Positions 32,905 through 41,236 of a stretch of 64,000 bases of DNA are shown piece by piece. Every line of letters starts with the position of its first letter. Position 1 is the stretch's first letter. A program made the position numbers and the translations under genes. The DNA comes from Bin87 sp965204905 (GTDB lineage: Bacteria > Chloroflexota > Dehalococcoidia > Lucifugimonadales > UBA3495). The stretch covers positions 3,596,001-3,660,000 of the forward strand of contig OZ242042.1 of assembly GCA_965204905.1 (NCBI GenBank). Direction: 5' to 3'. The notes under the pieces were generated by a model, which had not been told where the DNA came from, did not search any database, and was given only the letters and a program-made list of their open reading frames with translations.

Positions 32905-33780
32905 ATGACTATGATTCCCTCTCGCCCGCTCCGCCTGCCCACCTACTCCGAAGTTCGCCAGGCATTTGACGCTCCGCGAGAGTTGCCAGCTGAAGTGCGG
33001 AAATTTATGGCGACTATCGCGCCCATGCTGGGCCGGGACTCGCTTGCGGCTTCAACCGCATCCTTGGTGGCTATGCTCGCCTCCGAGCAGCCTGACCGTA
33101 AAGTCAAGAGCTTGGACAAGCTACTGAGCGAAATCAATTTCCCCCGCGAGGTGGTTCGGGAAATCAACGCTTTCGTCGATCGCGTTTCGGCTCCACCGGA
33201 GTATCACCGGATAGCCGAACGCATCGTGCCTCCGCTGGAAAACCTTACCGGGGCGATGTTGGAAACCGAGCCTCCTTTTCCTGTTTTCAAATTCACCGAA
33301 CCGATGTCGGCCCTCCAAAGCCTGACGTACGACGAAGCCATGGCCTCCTTTGCCACCCTCCGCGAGGATCACGTTCATGCCTTCACTTACTTTTTGTTCT
33401 GCAATGATATGTCGCCTGATTTCTTAAGACGCAAAGATTCGCCTAAACTCATCAACCACATCATCAGGCGCATCGAATACCTGGATCTTGCCGCCGGCAT
33501 CTGCGGCGTCACGCTGCATAATCCCTACACCTGGGAGAACGACCAGGTGGACCGGATGAAGGTCGTTGCCACGCTCAACAGTTGCCAGGCCCGCGCCGAC
33601 GCAATGCAGAAGATGGTGGACCGCAATCTGGACGTAAGCCCGGCCCGTCACGTGCTCGCAATCGTTGACGACCTAATTATTGACTACTGCCAGCGCACGG
33701 TTCGTTTGCGCAGCCAAGACTTGCGACCACTAGCCTTTTGGCTGCGCGTGCTGCACAACTCCCCCTTCGTGCTCACTTGA
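32905..33780 (+). CDS. Hypothetical protein
   Basis: 291 residues from ATG 32905 (MTMIPSRPLRLPTYSEVRQA); a start at 32869 is less likely. A soluble, mostly helical protein without signal peptide or membrane segment. Distinct pieces are AFTYFLFCNDMSPDFLRRKD and EYLDLAAGICGVTLHNPY. No family recognised. It follows the MFS gene by 57 bp but reads as an independent unit. Confidence 0.6.
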   Translation: MTMIPSRPLRLPTYSEVRQAFDAPRELPAEVRKFMATIAPMLGRDSLAASTASLVAMLASEQPDRKVKSLDKLLSEINFPREVVREINAFVDRVSAPPEYHRIAERIVPPLENLTGAMLETEPPFPVFKFTEPMSALQSLTYDEAMASFATLREDHVHAFTYFLFCNDMSPDFLRRKDSPKLINHIIRRIEYLDLAAGICGVTLHNPYTWENDQVDRMKVVATLNSCQARADAMQKMVDRNLDVSPARHVLAIVDDLIIDYCQRTVRLRSQDLRPLAFWLRVLHNSPFVLT

Positions 33781-34029
33781 AACGACCGTCCGTCTTTGCC
33801 AACCTCCCGTCTAATCACCCTACACCAAGCTAGACTGCCGCCTCTGTCCACCCCGCCGCCACTCTCCGGAGCATCGCATTGCGCTTTTCCCTATTCTTGT
33901 ATGGTGCCATTGCAACTAAACTCCTGTCAGGGAACCGGCGCGAGATGGGGTGTCCTCGCCGAGTACCCACAGCACACAACCATCCTGCGCGAATAATACG
34001 CAAGCAACGGTACTCCAAATAAAGACTCC

Positions 34030-34125
34030 CTAGTCTTCGTATTTGCGGCTGGCCAAATACGCGCCCCAACTGGGGATCCCAGCGGCGATAACAAAAGCCG
34101 CCAAGTAGAACCATGCGCTCTTCAT
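34030..34125 (-). CDS. 31-residue single-span membrane peptide
   Basis: ATG 34125 has GGAGG 8 nt upstream. The peptide MKSAWFYLAAFVIAAGIPSW then GAYLASRKYED is a hydrophobic helix with a charged tail. It is the only likely coding feature in the otherwise empty stretch 33781-34208. The strong ribosome-binding site is the main support. Confidence 0.5.
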   Translation of the reverse strand: MKSAWFYLAAFVIAAGIPSWGAYLASRKYED

Positions 34126-34208
34126 CCGGGCCACCTCCACGCTATCTCGCAGTGCAGTGTACCATCATGTTGATGCTCCGCATGGATTTGTTCTGCAAGC
34201 CCCACTCC

Positions 34209-35126
34209 CTACCCCGGCGGCGGCCCACCCAGCTGCAAGCCGCAGTTGAACGCTGCTTCGAACAGGGCGGCGGGGAATTCGGCGCCGGGGCTTAGCCATA
34301 CTACCAGACCCTCCTGGCCGCCCGCTGCTTCCAGCACGCACTGGAATCCCTCGTACTCGCCCGGCGCGATGCCCATGGCCTGGCCGGCCATGGCGAACTC
34401 GTCCTCGTTCAGGCAGGAGAGTGAGACCATAAACGTCACCATGGTGCGGGCCATCGCTTGCTGCGCCGCCACGTCATTGCCCGGGTCGGAGACCGTGCCT
34501 TCCAGCAGGTCGGCCACGTCCACGTCCGCGTAGCTGTCGCGCAGGCAGGCGGAGGACTCGCCGCTGAGCGGGCCGGTGGCGGTCAGCACCGCCGTCAGCA
34601 GCAGCCGCAACTCCGTCTCGTGCTCCAGGCAGTCCAGGAACGCTGAGCGCTCCTCGGGCGTCGCCGACTGCGGCGATGCCGTCAACTGTGCCATGCGGTC
34701 CGACGACAGGTGAGGACTCGCCGCCAGACAGGCCCGTTCCGCGTCGGAAACTGCCCCCATCAGCGCGCCCACGTCGTCAAGCGGCAGGGGCGCCAACACG
34801 CCGGCGCTGCTGGGGCCATCTCCGGCGGCGGACGCGGGGGCCTGGGTCGGCGGCGGCGTGGGCGGTAGGGTTGCGGCGACGGTTGGCGTGGGAGTCGGCG
34901 CCGGCGTGTCCGTGGGGGACGGGGTGGCCGTTGGGGTCTCGTTGGCCCTGGCCTCAGCCGTCGCGGTAAGGATCGTTTTCACCGCAGCGGCTACGATGGT
35001 GGCGTTCGCGTCCGGCTCTTCGCTCCGAGCATCGTCGCCGCCGCAGCCGAGGCTGAACCAGGCGAGGGAGGCCAATGCGGCGATCAGGGCGCAGTTGGCA
35101 AGGATGCGTCTAATATGCAGGGTCAT
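34209..35126 (-). CDS. Secreted lipoprotein, unknown function
   Basis: 305 residues. The signal peptide ends in the lipobox SLGC (Cys28), so the protein is lipid-anchored. A Thr/Pro-rich stalk (residues about 62-100, ATPSPTDTPAPTPTPTV) leads to a helical domain with several Cys (ERACLAAS, AFLDCLEHE, SACLRDS, LSCLNE, FQCVLE, FNCGLQ), which could pair as disulfides. No catalytic motif seen. Possibly a surface sensor or binding protein. Confidence 0.75.
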   Translation of the reverse strand: MTLHIRRILANCALIAALASLAWFSLGCGGDDARSEEPDANATIVAAAVKTILTATAEARANETPTATPSPTDTPAPTPTPTVAATLPPTPPPTQAPASAAGDGPSSAGVLAPLPLDDVGALMGAVSDAERACLAASPHLSSDRMAQLTASPQSATPEERSAFLDCLEHETELRLLLTAVLTATGPLSGESSACLRDSYADVDVADLLEGTVSDPGNDVAAQQAMARTMVTFMVSLSCLNEDEFAMAGQAMGIAPGEYEGFQCVLEAAGGQEGLVVWLSPGAEFPAALFEAAFNCGLQLGGPPPG

Positions 35127-35210
35127 GTTGATTCTCGCTTTGCTATCGTGAGCAACCGTCCATGGGGATCGTGAAATGGGAAGTATGCGATGTTCGACGC
35201 GGAGCCTGTG

Positions 35211-36449
35211 TCAGTTGACGCTTGCGAGCGCATCCACCTGGCGGTACTCCCCGTCCTCGTCTATGACGGTCAGGAACACCTCGTCCGACCCCTGGTTGTC
35301 GCCGCGGCCGTATTTGAGGCGAAAGCCGCCGAGGTCGATGACTTCCGAGGTATGCAGGGACTCGATGAAACATTCGCGGCTGAGTTCGCGGCCACAGGTC
35401 TCGAGGCCGTAGATGGCGAGGCGACCGGCCAGGTATCCCTCCAGGGAAACGAACCCCGGTTCCGCCTGTGGGTTGTAGGCTGACAGGGCCGCTTGATACC
35501 TGGCGACCACCGGGATGCCGGCGTCCCTGGGGAAAGGCACCACCTGGGTAATGTAAACGCCGTGCCCATCTTCTCCCAACGCCCTGGCCAGGGCGGCGCC
35601 ACCCACGAAGGATACCGTCATGAACACCGGGTCTATGTCTCGACGCGCCAATTCTATCGCCGTGGCAACCGGGTCCTGGGCGCCAATCATGACGACCGCT
35701 TCGGGGTTGGCGGCGACGAGGCTGGCCGCCGCCTGTCTCACCGCGCCGGAATTCCGCTGGTAGTGCCATGACCCGACCGGTTCCAACCCACGGCGTTCCA
35801 GAGCCCGCCGCACGCCCTCCAGTCCAGTTGTGCCGAAGGAATCATCCTGGTAAAACACGCCGACCCGGGTCACTCCCAAGTCCTCGGTCAGGCGGGTGAT
35901 CATCTCCTCCGTTTCCTGGTAATACGAGGCGCGGAGGTTGACGACGTTATCCAGGGCCGGGTCGCGCAGGAACTCCGCGCCGGTAAATGGAGCCAGGAAG
36001 GGTACGCCGGCATCGTGAGCCACGGGTGATGAGACGCGGGACGTGGGCGTGCCCACCGACCCGATCAGGGCGAAAACCTGCGCTTTCTCAATGAGCCACT
36101 TGGTGGTGTGAAACGCATAGTCGGTCTCATAGGAATCATCCATGGCCTTGAGCGCCAACTGCCGACCATGCACGCCGCCCGCCTGGTTGGCTTCATAGAA
36201 CGCCGCCCTGATGCCCAGGCGCATTTCCCGGCCCAATTCCTGGGAAGGGCCGCTGAAGACTGCCGACTGTCCGAACAGGATTTGGTCGTCGGTGACGCCG
36301 GGGGATATTGTGGCGGCCTGGGCGCCAAGACACGCGATGCCGGCAACGGCGACCATCAACGCCGCGCCGATGATTTGGAGCGCTGGCTTCCGGCTCAATG
36401 CCTGCCCCGTACTGGATACGGGGGCCGGAATGACGAGATGAGGTTTCAA
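35211..36449 (-). CDS. Branched-chain amino acid-type ABC substrate-binding protein (orphan)
   Basis: 412 residues in the Peripla_BP_6/Leu-binding family: ILFGQSAVFSGPSQELG, then LIGSVGTPTSR, then PFTGAEFLRD, then RVGVFYQDDSFGTTG, then FVSLEGYLAG. The whole binding fold aligns with the second half of the 47317-49695 protein. The N-terminus is odd: the TTG at 36449 starts a segment (IPAPVSSTGQALS) encoded by a family F palindrome (36402-36426), followed by a normal signal peptide; a TTG at 36398 after the repeat is an alternative start. No ABC permease or ATPase genes are nearby. The ligand is probably a small amino acid, amide or carboxylate. Confidence 0.8.
   Translation of the reverse strand: MKPHLVIPAPVSSTGQALSRKPALQIIGAALMVAVAGIACLGAQAATISPGVTDDQILFGQSAVFSGPSQELGREMRLGIRAAFYEANQAGGVHGRQLALKAMDDSYETDYAFHTTKWLIEKAQVFALIGSVGTPTSRVSSPVAHDAGVPFLAPFTGAEFLRDPALDNVVNLRASYYQETEEMITRLTEDLGVTRVGVFYQDDSFGTTGLEGVRRALERRGLEPVGSWHYQRNSGAVRQAAASLVAANPEAVVMIGAQDPVATAIELARRDIDPVFMTVSFVGGAALARALGEDGHGVYITQVVPFPRDAGIPVVARYQAALSAYNPQAEPGFVSLEGYLAGRLAIYGLETCGRELSRECFIESLHTSEVIDLGGFRLKYGRGDNQGSDEVFLTVIDEDGEYRQVDALASVN
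36402..36426. repeat. Family F palindrome at the start of a binding-protein gene
   Basis: CCCCGTA-CTGGA-TACGGGG, the same stem as at 683-701 and in the 4773-4840 unit, but with a different loop. It lies inside the 5' end of the substrate-binding-protein gene. Confidence 0.7.
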
Positions 36450-36477
36450 AATTTCACACTGCCTGGTAATGGGTGGT

Positions 36478-37314
36478 TCACCGGACGCGGGCCAGCTTTT
36501 GCACTCGCTGGGTGGAGGTGTCGGCGCCGTAGATGTTGCCCTGCGAGTCGGTGTACACCTGGTGAGCGTACTCGAAGGTGCGGCCCCGGGCCAGCAGTTC
36601 GCCGTCCAGGTTCAGGATGCTGAGGCGCGGCACCTGGTCGGTTACGTACACGGTCTGCTCGGCGTCGATGTGGATGCCCATAGGACACTTGAAATCGGTC
36701 CACTGGTCAAGGAACTGCCCTTCGGCGGTGAACACCTGCACCCGGTTGTTCTCCCGGTCGGCCACATAGACCCGACCGTCGGCGGACACGCGGATGGCGT
36801 GGGGCACGATGAACTCGCCGGGGCCGCGGCCGGGACTGCCGAAGGACGCGATGAACGTGCCGTCGGGCGCGAATCGGTGGACGCTGGAGTTGCCGTAGCC
36901 GTCGGCCACGTAGAGGTCGCCCCACGGCGCGACGCAGACGTCGGCGGGGTGATTGAAGGGCGCCTGTAACGCCGCCCGATCCCGGACGCCGATTGTGGCG
37001 AGCAGCGCGCCGGTGGATGCGTACTTCAGGATCTGGTGGGCATCCCGGTCCACCAGGTACACGGAGTCGTCGGGGCCGACGTGGATGTGGTGCGCGTCGG
37101 CCGGCACCCCGTCCCGCCGCTCCCAGGCGGCCAGCGGGTTACCGTCGGGGTCGAACACCAGCACCGGCGGGCCCTGCCGCTGGAACACGTACACCCGGTC
37201 CCGGCTGTCCACGGCCACGCCGCTGATGCCGCGGAAGCCCTGGCCAACCGGCAGGCGCGGCCATTCCGGTTGATACTCGTACACGTAGTCGCCCATCCCG
37301 ACGGTAATCGCCAT
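36478..37314 (-). CDS. NHL-repeat beta-propeller protein
   Basis: 278 residues forming a six-bladed propeller by repeats such as GVAVDSRDRVYVFQRQ, HIHVGPDDSVYLVDRD, DVCVAPWGDLYVADGYGN and AIRVSADGRVYVADREN. The family includes peptidyl-hydroxyglycine lyases and scaffold proteins; conserved metal-site residues cannot be judged by eye. There is no signal peptide, so it is cytosolic. It is divergent from the dehalogenase at 37413, with 98 bp of shared upstream DNA. Confidence 0.8.
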   Translation of the reverse strand: MAITVGMGDYVYEYQPEWPRLPVGQGFRGISGVAVDSRDRVYVFQRQGPPVLVFDPDGNPLAAWERRDGVPADAHHIHVGPDDSVYLVDRDAHQILKYASTGALLATIGVRDRAALQAPFNHPADVCVAPWGDLYVADGYGNSSVHRFAPDGTFIASFGSPGRGPGEFIVPHAIRVSADGRVYVADRENNRVQVFTAEGQFLDQWTDFKCPMGIHIDAEQTVYVTDQVPRLSILNLDGELLARGRTFEYAHQVYTDSQGNIYGADTSTQRVQKLARVR

Positions 37315-37412
37315 TTCGCTGCCTCCGTTGTTGACCTGGGGCCTTTCTGTTCATCCATTGTACAAAGTAAAATGGGGCCGGCACAAAAGCGCATACAGGT
37401 GAGTGAAACGCA

Positions 37413-38105
37413 ATGCTTGATTTCGACCGCTACCAATGGCTGAGCTTCGACTGCTATGGGACGCTGGTGGACTGGGAAACCGGCATCTCCACGGCGGTCG
37501 CGGCGGCGCTGGAGCCGCACAGCGTAGCCAGGACTCCGGCGGAGATCCTGGCCCTGTTCGCCGACGCGGAGCCGAGGGCGCAGACAGGGCAGGGATACCT
37601 GGAGTACCGGCGCGCCCTGCGCGATGTGATGGCGCTGATGGGCGGCGAGCTGGGCATTGAGTTTGGCGAGTCGGAGTTGGGCTGCCTGGCCGATAGCCTG
37701 CCCAATTGGCCGGTTTTCCCGGACGCCTCGGACGCTTTGCGCGCGTTGCAATCCCGCTACAAGCTGGCCATCATATCCAACGTGGACGACGACCTGTTCG
37801 CCGGCTCGGCCCGGGCGCTGGGGGTTGAATTTGACGCGGTCATCACATCGCAGCAGGTCCGAGCCTACAAGCCCGACCTGAGCGGGTTCGACGCGGCGTT
37901 GGAGCGCATGGGGTGCGCCAGGGAGCGGTGGCTGCACATCGGCGAGAGCCTGTACCACGACATCGGGCCGGCCAACCGCATGGGCATCGCCAGCGTGTGG
38001 GTCAACCGACCCGACCGGGGCGGCGGCACCCGCCACACCGACGCCACGCCCGACCTGGTGGTGTCCGATCTCGCGGAGCTGGCGGCTATAATGTGTCCGG
38101 CGTAA
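37413..38105 (+). CDS. Haloacid dehalogenase type II (HAD superfamily)
   Basis: 230 residues with the HAD motifs: nucleophile Asp13 in SFDCYGTLVDW, motif II Ser in AIISNVDDD, motif III Lys in RAYKPDLSGFD, motif IV in HIGESLYHDIGPAN. The cap is helical, as in L-2-haloacid dehalogenases, which turn 2-haloacids into hydroxyacids. Some relatives are phosphatases, so the substrate is not certain. It is followed by the YdeI-like gene 18 bp later. Confidence 0.8.
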   Translation: MLDFDRYQWLSFDCYGTLVDWETGISTAVAAALEPHSVARTPAEILALFADAEPRAQTGQGYLEYRRALRDVMALMGGELGIEFGESELGCLADSLPNWPVFPDASDALRALQSRYKLAIISNVDDDLFAGSARALGVEFDAVITSQQVRAYKPDLSGFDAALERMGCARERWLHIGESLYHDIGPANRMGIASVWVNRPDRGGGTRHTDATPDLVVSDLAELAAIMCPA

Positions 38106-38123
38106 CGACACCGAGGCAGGTAG

Positions 38124-38750
38124 ATGATTGAAGAAATCGGCGCTCACCCCAGCGACGGCCGCCTCATGCTGCTCGTCGAAACTCAGGAGGAGTGGCGCAC
38201 GTGGCTGGAGCAGCACCATGTGAGTTCTCCCGGCATCTGGCTGGTCTCGTGGAAGCAGGCCACCGGCAAGTCCTTCGTGCCCTACGGCGACACGGTGGAT
38301 GAGGCGCTCTGCTTCGGGTGGATCGACTCCAGGGTCAACACGCTGGACGACGAACGAGCCATGCGGCTGTTCACCCGCCGGAATCCGAAGAGTCCGTGGT
38401 CGCGCATCAACAAGGACAAGGCCACGCGCCTGATGCGGGAGGGCCGGATGGCCGAAGCAGGCGCCAGCGTGATCGCGGCGGCGCAGTCCAACGGCGCGTG
38501 GACGATGTACGACGAGGTCGAGGCCCTGGTGATACCGCCCGACCTGGCCTCCGCGCTGGCCGACAACGAGACGGCCCGGGCCTGTTTCGACAACTTCCCG
38601 CCGTCGTCCAGAAAGAACATCCTGTGGTGGATCAAGTCGGCCCGCAAACCCGAGACCAGGGCGGCACGCATCGCCAAGACCGCAGAGCTGGCCGCGCAGA
38701 ACCGCATGGCGAACCATCCGGCGGGACGGGACCGGGGGCGGGCGGGCTAA
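38124..38750 (+). CDS. YdeI/OmpD-associated family protein
   Basis: 208 residues with the family core WRTWLEQHHVSSPGIWLVSW, DEALCFGWIDS, RRNPKSPWSRINKDKA and the C-terminal FDNFPPSSRKNILWWI with ETRAARIAK. Members are linked to stress and peptide resistance in enteric bacteria but lack a defined biochemical activity. Cytosolic. Probably co-transcribed with the dehalogenase. Confidence 0.85.
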   Translation: MIEEIGAHPSDGRLMLLVETQEEWRTWLEQHHVSSPGIWLVSWKQATGKSFVPYGDTVDEALCFGWIDSRVNTLDDERAMRLFTRRNPKSPWSRINKDKATRLMREGRMAEAGASVIAAAQSNGAWTMYDEVEALVIPPDLASALADNETARACFDNFPPSSRKNILWWIKSARKPETRAARIAKTAELAAQNRMANHPAGRDRGRAG

Positions 38751-38903
38751 GAAGTTGCGAGGGTGACCGCCGGACGGTTGACAGCCTGGCGCTCGCCCTT
38801 GCTATCATCTTTTCCTATCCGTCGCTGACGGAATGAAGGTCTTGCTTTGCCCACGCTGGCAAGCGGCACATTAGCGCCCGGCGCAGTCATAGGAGGCAGC
38901 ATT

Positions 38904-39110
38904 ATGAGCGAAGAGAGTAGGGAAGAATTTGACGAAGGCGCAATTGAGCCTACAGAGTCCGACCCTGACGAAACGCGTCGCCTGGAAGAGCGGCTTGAAG
39001 AATTACGCGCCGAAGGGATTTTGTCCGGAGCCGCCGGGCCTCGCAAGCCAATGAAGCCGGTCGCATACAGACCCGGCGCGCTGAAAAGATTTCAAGATAG
39101 GCGAGGCTAG
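38904..39110 (+). CDS. Small acidic protein upstream of PIN gene, putative antitoxin
   Basis: 68 residues from ATG 38904, which has AGGAGG 7 nt upstream. The first half is extremely acidic (MSEESREEFDEGAIEPTESD), then a short amphipathic helix (RRLEERLEELRAEG) and a basic tail (RPGALKRFQDRRG). No DNA-binding motif. Two nt separate it from the PIN-like gene, the standard toxin-antitoxin spacing. Confidence 0.6.
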   Translation: MSEESREEFDEGAIEPTESDPDETRRLEERLEELRAEGILSGAAGPRKPMKPVAYRPGALKRFQDRRG

Positions 39111-39112
39111 GG

Positions 39113-39535
39113 GTGATGACGCCATCAAGCCTGGCAATAGTATACCTGGACCCAACCGCGCTAATCCCCATCGTATTTGGGGAGGAGCCGGTTGGAGCCG
39201 TTACGCAGGAGCGTCTCAACCGTTTCCCGATTTTGATGTCCTCGAACCTCATTGAGGCAGAGTTGCGCGTTGAATTCGAGATTGAAGGACAAATCTTCGA
39301 CCCCAGTTGGTTATCCGGTATCGAGTGGATCCAGCCAAGAGGCAGTCTCGGGGCTGAAATGGACAGAATACAGGCGTTTGCCAGTTTGTCTCCCATTCGT
39401 ATGTGGCACCTGGTCAACGCAGTGTATTTTGCGGACCGGTTGTCTCTTGCCAACCGACGCGCTGATCTGGCGTTCATTACCCTGAACGAACAGCAGGAAA
39501 CGGTAGCCTGGGATTTGGGTTTGCTAATTCCATAG
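39113..39535 (+). CDS. Degenerate PIN-domain protein
   Basis: 140 residues (GTG start; ATG at 39116 is the alternative). It aligns along its whole length with the PIN toxin at 11627-12025: EEPVGAVTQERLNRFP matches EEPTGAVTAQRLAQFP. Asp13 and Glu48 are kept, but the third acidic residue is Arg96 (SPIRMWHL versus RGADLWHI) and the fourth is Asn125 (ITLNEQQ versus VTLDNRQ). It is therefore probably inactive as a nuclease. It lies just upstream of the ATPase-TOPRIM gene. Confidence 0.7.
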   Translation: MMTPSSLAIVYLDPTALIPIVFGEEPVGAVTQERLNRFPILMSSNLIEAELRVEFEIEGQIFDPSWLSGIEWIQPRGSLGAEMDRIQAFASLSPIRMWHLVNAVYFADRLSLANRRADLAFITLNEQQETVAWDLGLLIP

Positions 39536-39574
39536 GTCATCATGATCATGACTATGATTTGGAGGAACCACGAA

Positions 39575-41227
39575 ATGGTATCGACCTTGGACATCCCGCT
39601 AATCGCGGGCGAAACGCAGCGGATACCTCTAACCACCGGCATACCGCTATTCATCATTGGCCCCAACGGCTCGGGGAAATCGGCTCTTATCCAGCACGCG
39701 GTAACCTCGCTAGGAGCAACAAACGTCAGGCGTATATCTGCTCATCGTCAAACCTGGCTACAGTCCGGTAGTATCGACCTAACGCCGCAAAACCGTAGGC
39801 AATTTGATGAGCAGCTCATAGGACAGGAGCCTAATCCTGAGTATAGGTGGCGAGAATGGAATCCACAAATGCGCCTATCATCCGTCCTTTTCGACCTCAC
39901 GGCAAAAGAAAATACATTGGCCCGTACCATCATGAAGCACGCTTATGACGGTGACATTGAGACAGTAAAAAACATCACTAACAAGGAAGTTCCTATATTC
40001 ACGCAAATCAACGAACTACTTGCGATAGGACGCCTTGCAGTGAAAATAGAAAATGCAGATGGCGAGCAAATACTCGCCAGACATAAAGAAGCCGACATAC
40101 CCTATAGCATAGCTCAGATGTCGGACGGAGAGAGAAATGCTGTGATAATCGCAGCCAACGCGCTTACGGTAGATCCCGGGACAGTGCTTCTTATTGACGA
40201 GCCAGAAAGGCATCTCCACAGGTCCATCATAGAGCCGTTCCTATCCGCTCTGTTCAGCCTGCGCGCTGATTGCCCATTCATAGTTTCAACACACGAGATC
40301 GAACTACCCATTGCTAACCCGGACGCTCGAGCCATGATGATTCGGTCGTGCCGATGGCATGGCGACAGGGCGACCGCATGGGATATAGAATTGCTTGAAG
40401 AGGGATCTAATTTACCTGACGATCTCAAGCGTTCGATTCTTGGTTCGCGCAGAAGGATCCTTTTTGTAGAAGGTGAGCCTCACAAGTTGGATAAGCCGCT
40501 TTACGAAGCGTTATTTCCATATGTTTCGGTCATTCCGAAGGGTAGTAGCAACGATGTCATTGCAGCCGTCAAAGGCTTACGGAGTTCATCGGGCCACCAC
40601 CATGTCGAGGCATTTGGTCTCATAGATAAAGATTTTCGCAGTGCTGGACAAATCGCCAACCTTTCTCATGAAGGTATATTCGCCTTGGATGTGTACTCAG
40701 CTGAATCACTGTACTATTGTCTCGATGCTATCGACGCTGTGGCTCGTCATCAAGCTGAGTCCTACGGCTTTGATGCTGGAGAACTCAGAAAGTCGGCGAA
40801 GCGTGAGGCACTTCAAGTCTTGAATCAAGATTCATCCTTGGCTGAACGAATGGCCGCTCGTCGGTCTGAGCGGATAGTTCGGGACCATGTCATGGAGCAA
40901 TTACCCGATTGGAAATCTATCCATGAGGCCGACACGCCAAAGGTAAGGATAGAGATAGATTCGCCATACACTGTCGAGTTGTGGAAATACAACGCTCTTG
41001 TTTCTGATGAGAATATTGATGAAATCATCGCCAAATACCCGATCCGTGAAAGCTCGTTGCCGAACGCGATAGTTAGAGCATTAAAAATCAGTAGGGACCA
41101 ATATGAACGGCTATTGCCGAGATTGGTGAACAATGACACAAGGCTAGCCGAAAAGCTGAAGCAACGGATTAGACCGCTTGCGGATATGTTAGTCCGCGAA
41201 AACGCCCAGCTTCTCCCAGAGCAATAG
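39575..41227 (+). CDS. Fused ABC-type ATPase and TOPRIM/DUF4435-like protein (OLD/PARIS-like)
   Basis: ATG 39575 has GGAGG 9 nt upstream; 550 residues. The ATPase half has Walker A GPNGSGKS (29-36), an ABC signature MSDGERN (182-188), Walker B VLLIDEPERHLH (204-215) and a switch His in VSTHEIELP. The second half opens ILFVEGEPHKLDKPLYEALF with Glu299 and has GLIDKDFR with Asp351/Asp353, the E...DxD pattern of TOPRIM nucleases. This order matches OLD-family nucleases and the fused AriA-AriB form of PARIS anti-phage systems (AAA + DUF4435). The region is AT-richer than its flanks. The HNH endonuclease gene follows after 9 bp. A defence role is inferred. Confidence 0.75.
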   Translation: MVSTLDIPLIAGETQRIPLTTGIPLFIIGPNGSGKSALIQHAVTSLGATNVRRISAHRQTWLQSGSIDLTPQNRRQFDEQLIGQEPNPEYRWREWNPQMRLSSVLFDLTAKENTLARTIMKHAYDGDIETVKNITNKEVPIFTQINELLAIGRLAVKIENADGEQILARHKEADIPYSIAQMSDGERNAVIIAANALTVDPGTVLLIDEPERHLHRSIIEPFLSALFSLRADCPFIVSTHEIELPIANPDARAMMIRSCRWHGDRATAWDIELLEEGSNLPDDLKRSILGSRRRILFVEGEPHKLDKPLYEALFPYVSVIPKGSSNDVIAAVKGLRSSSGHHHVEAFGLIDKDFRSAGQIANLSHEGIFALDVYSAESLYYCLDAIDAVARHQAESYGFDAGELRKSAKREALQVLNQDSSLAERMAARRSERIVRDHVMEQLPDWKSIHEADTPKVRIEIDSPYTVELWKYNALVSDENIDEIIAKYPIRESSLPNAIVRALKISRDQYERLLPRLVNNDTRLAEKLKQRIRPLADMLVRENAQLLPEQ

Positions 41228-41236
41228 TTCAACGTC

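Noticed and set aside
33830..34114. A 94-codon minus-strand frame
   Set aside because: No recognisable domain; it overlaps the better supported 31-residue frame that has a strong ribosome-binding site.
37026..38717. A 563-codon frame running across the NHL, dehalogenase and YdeI genes
   Set aside because: It crosses three supported genes, one in another frame and two on the other strand, and has no domain.
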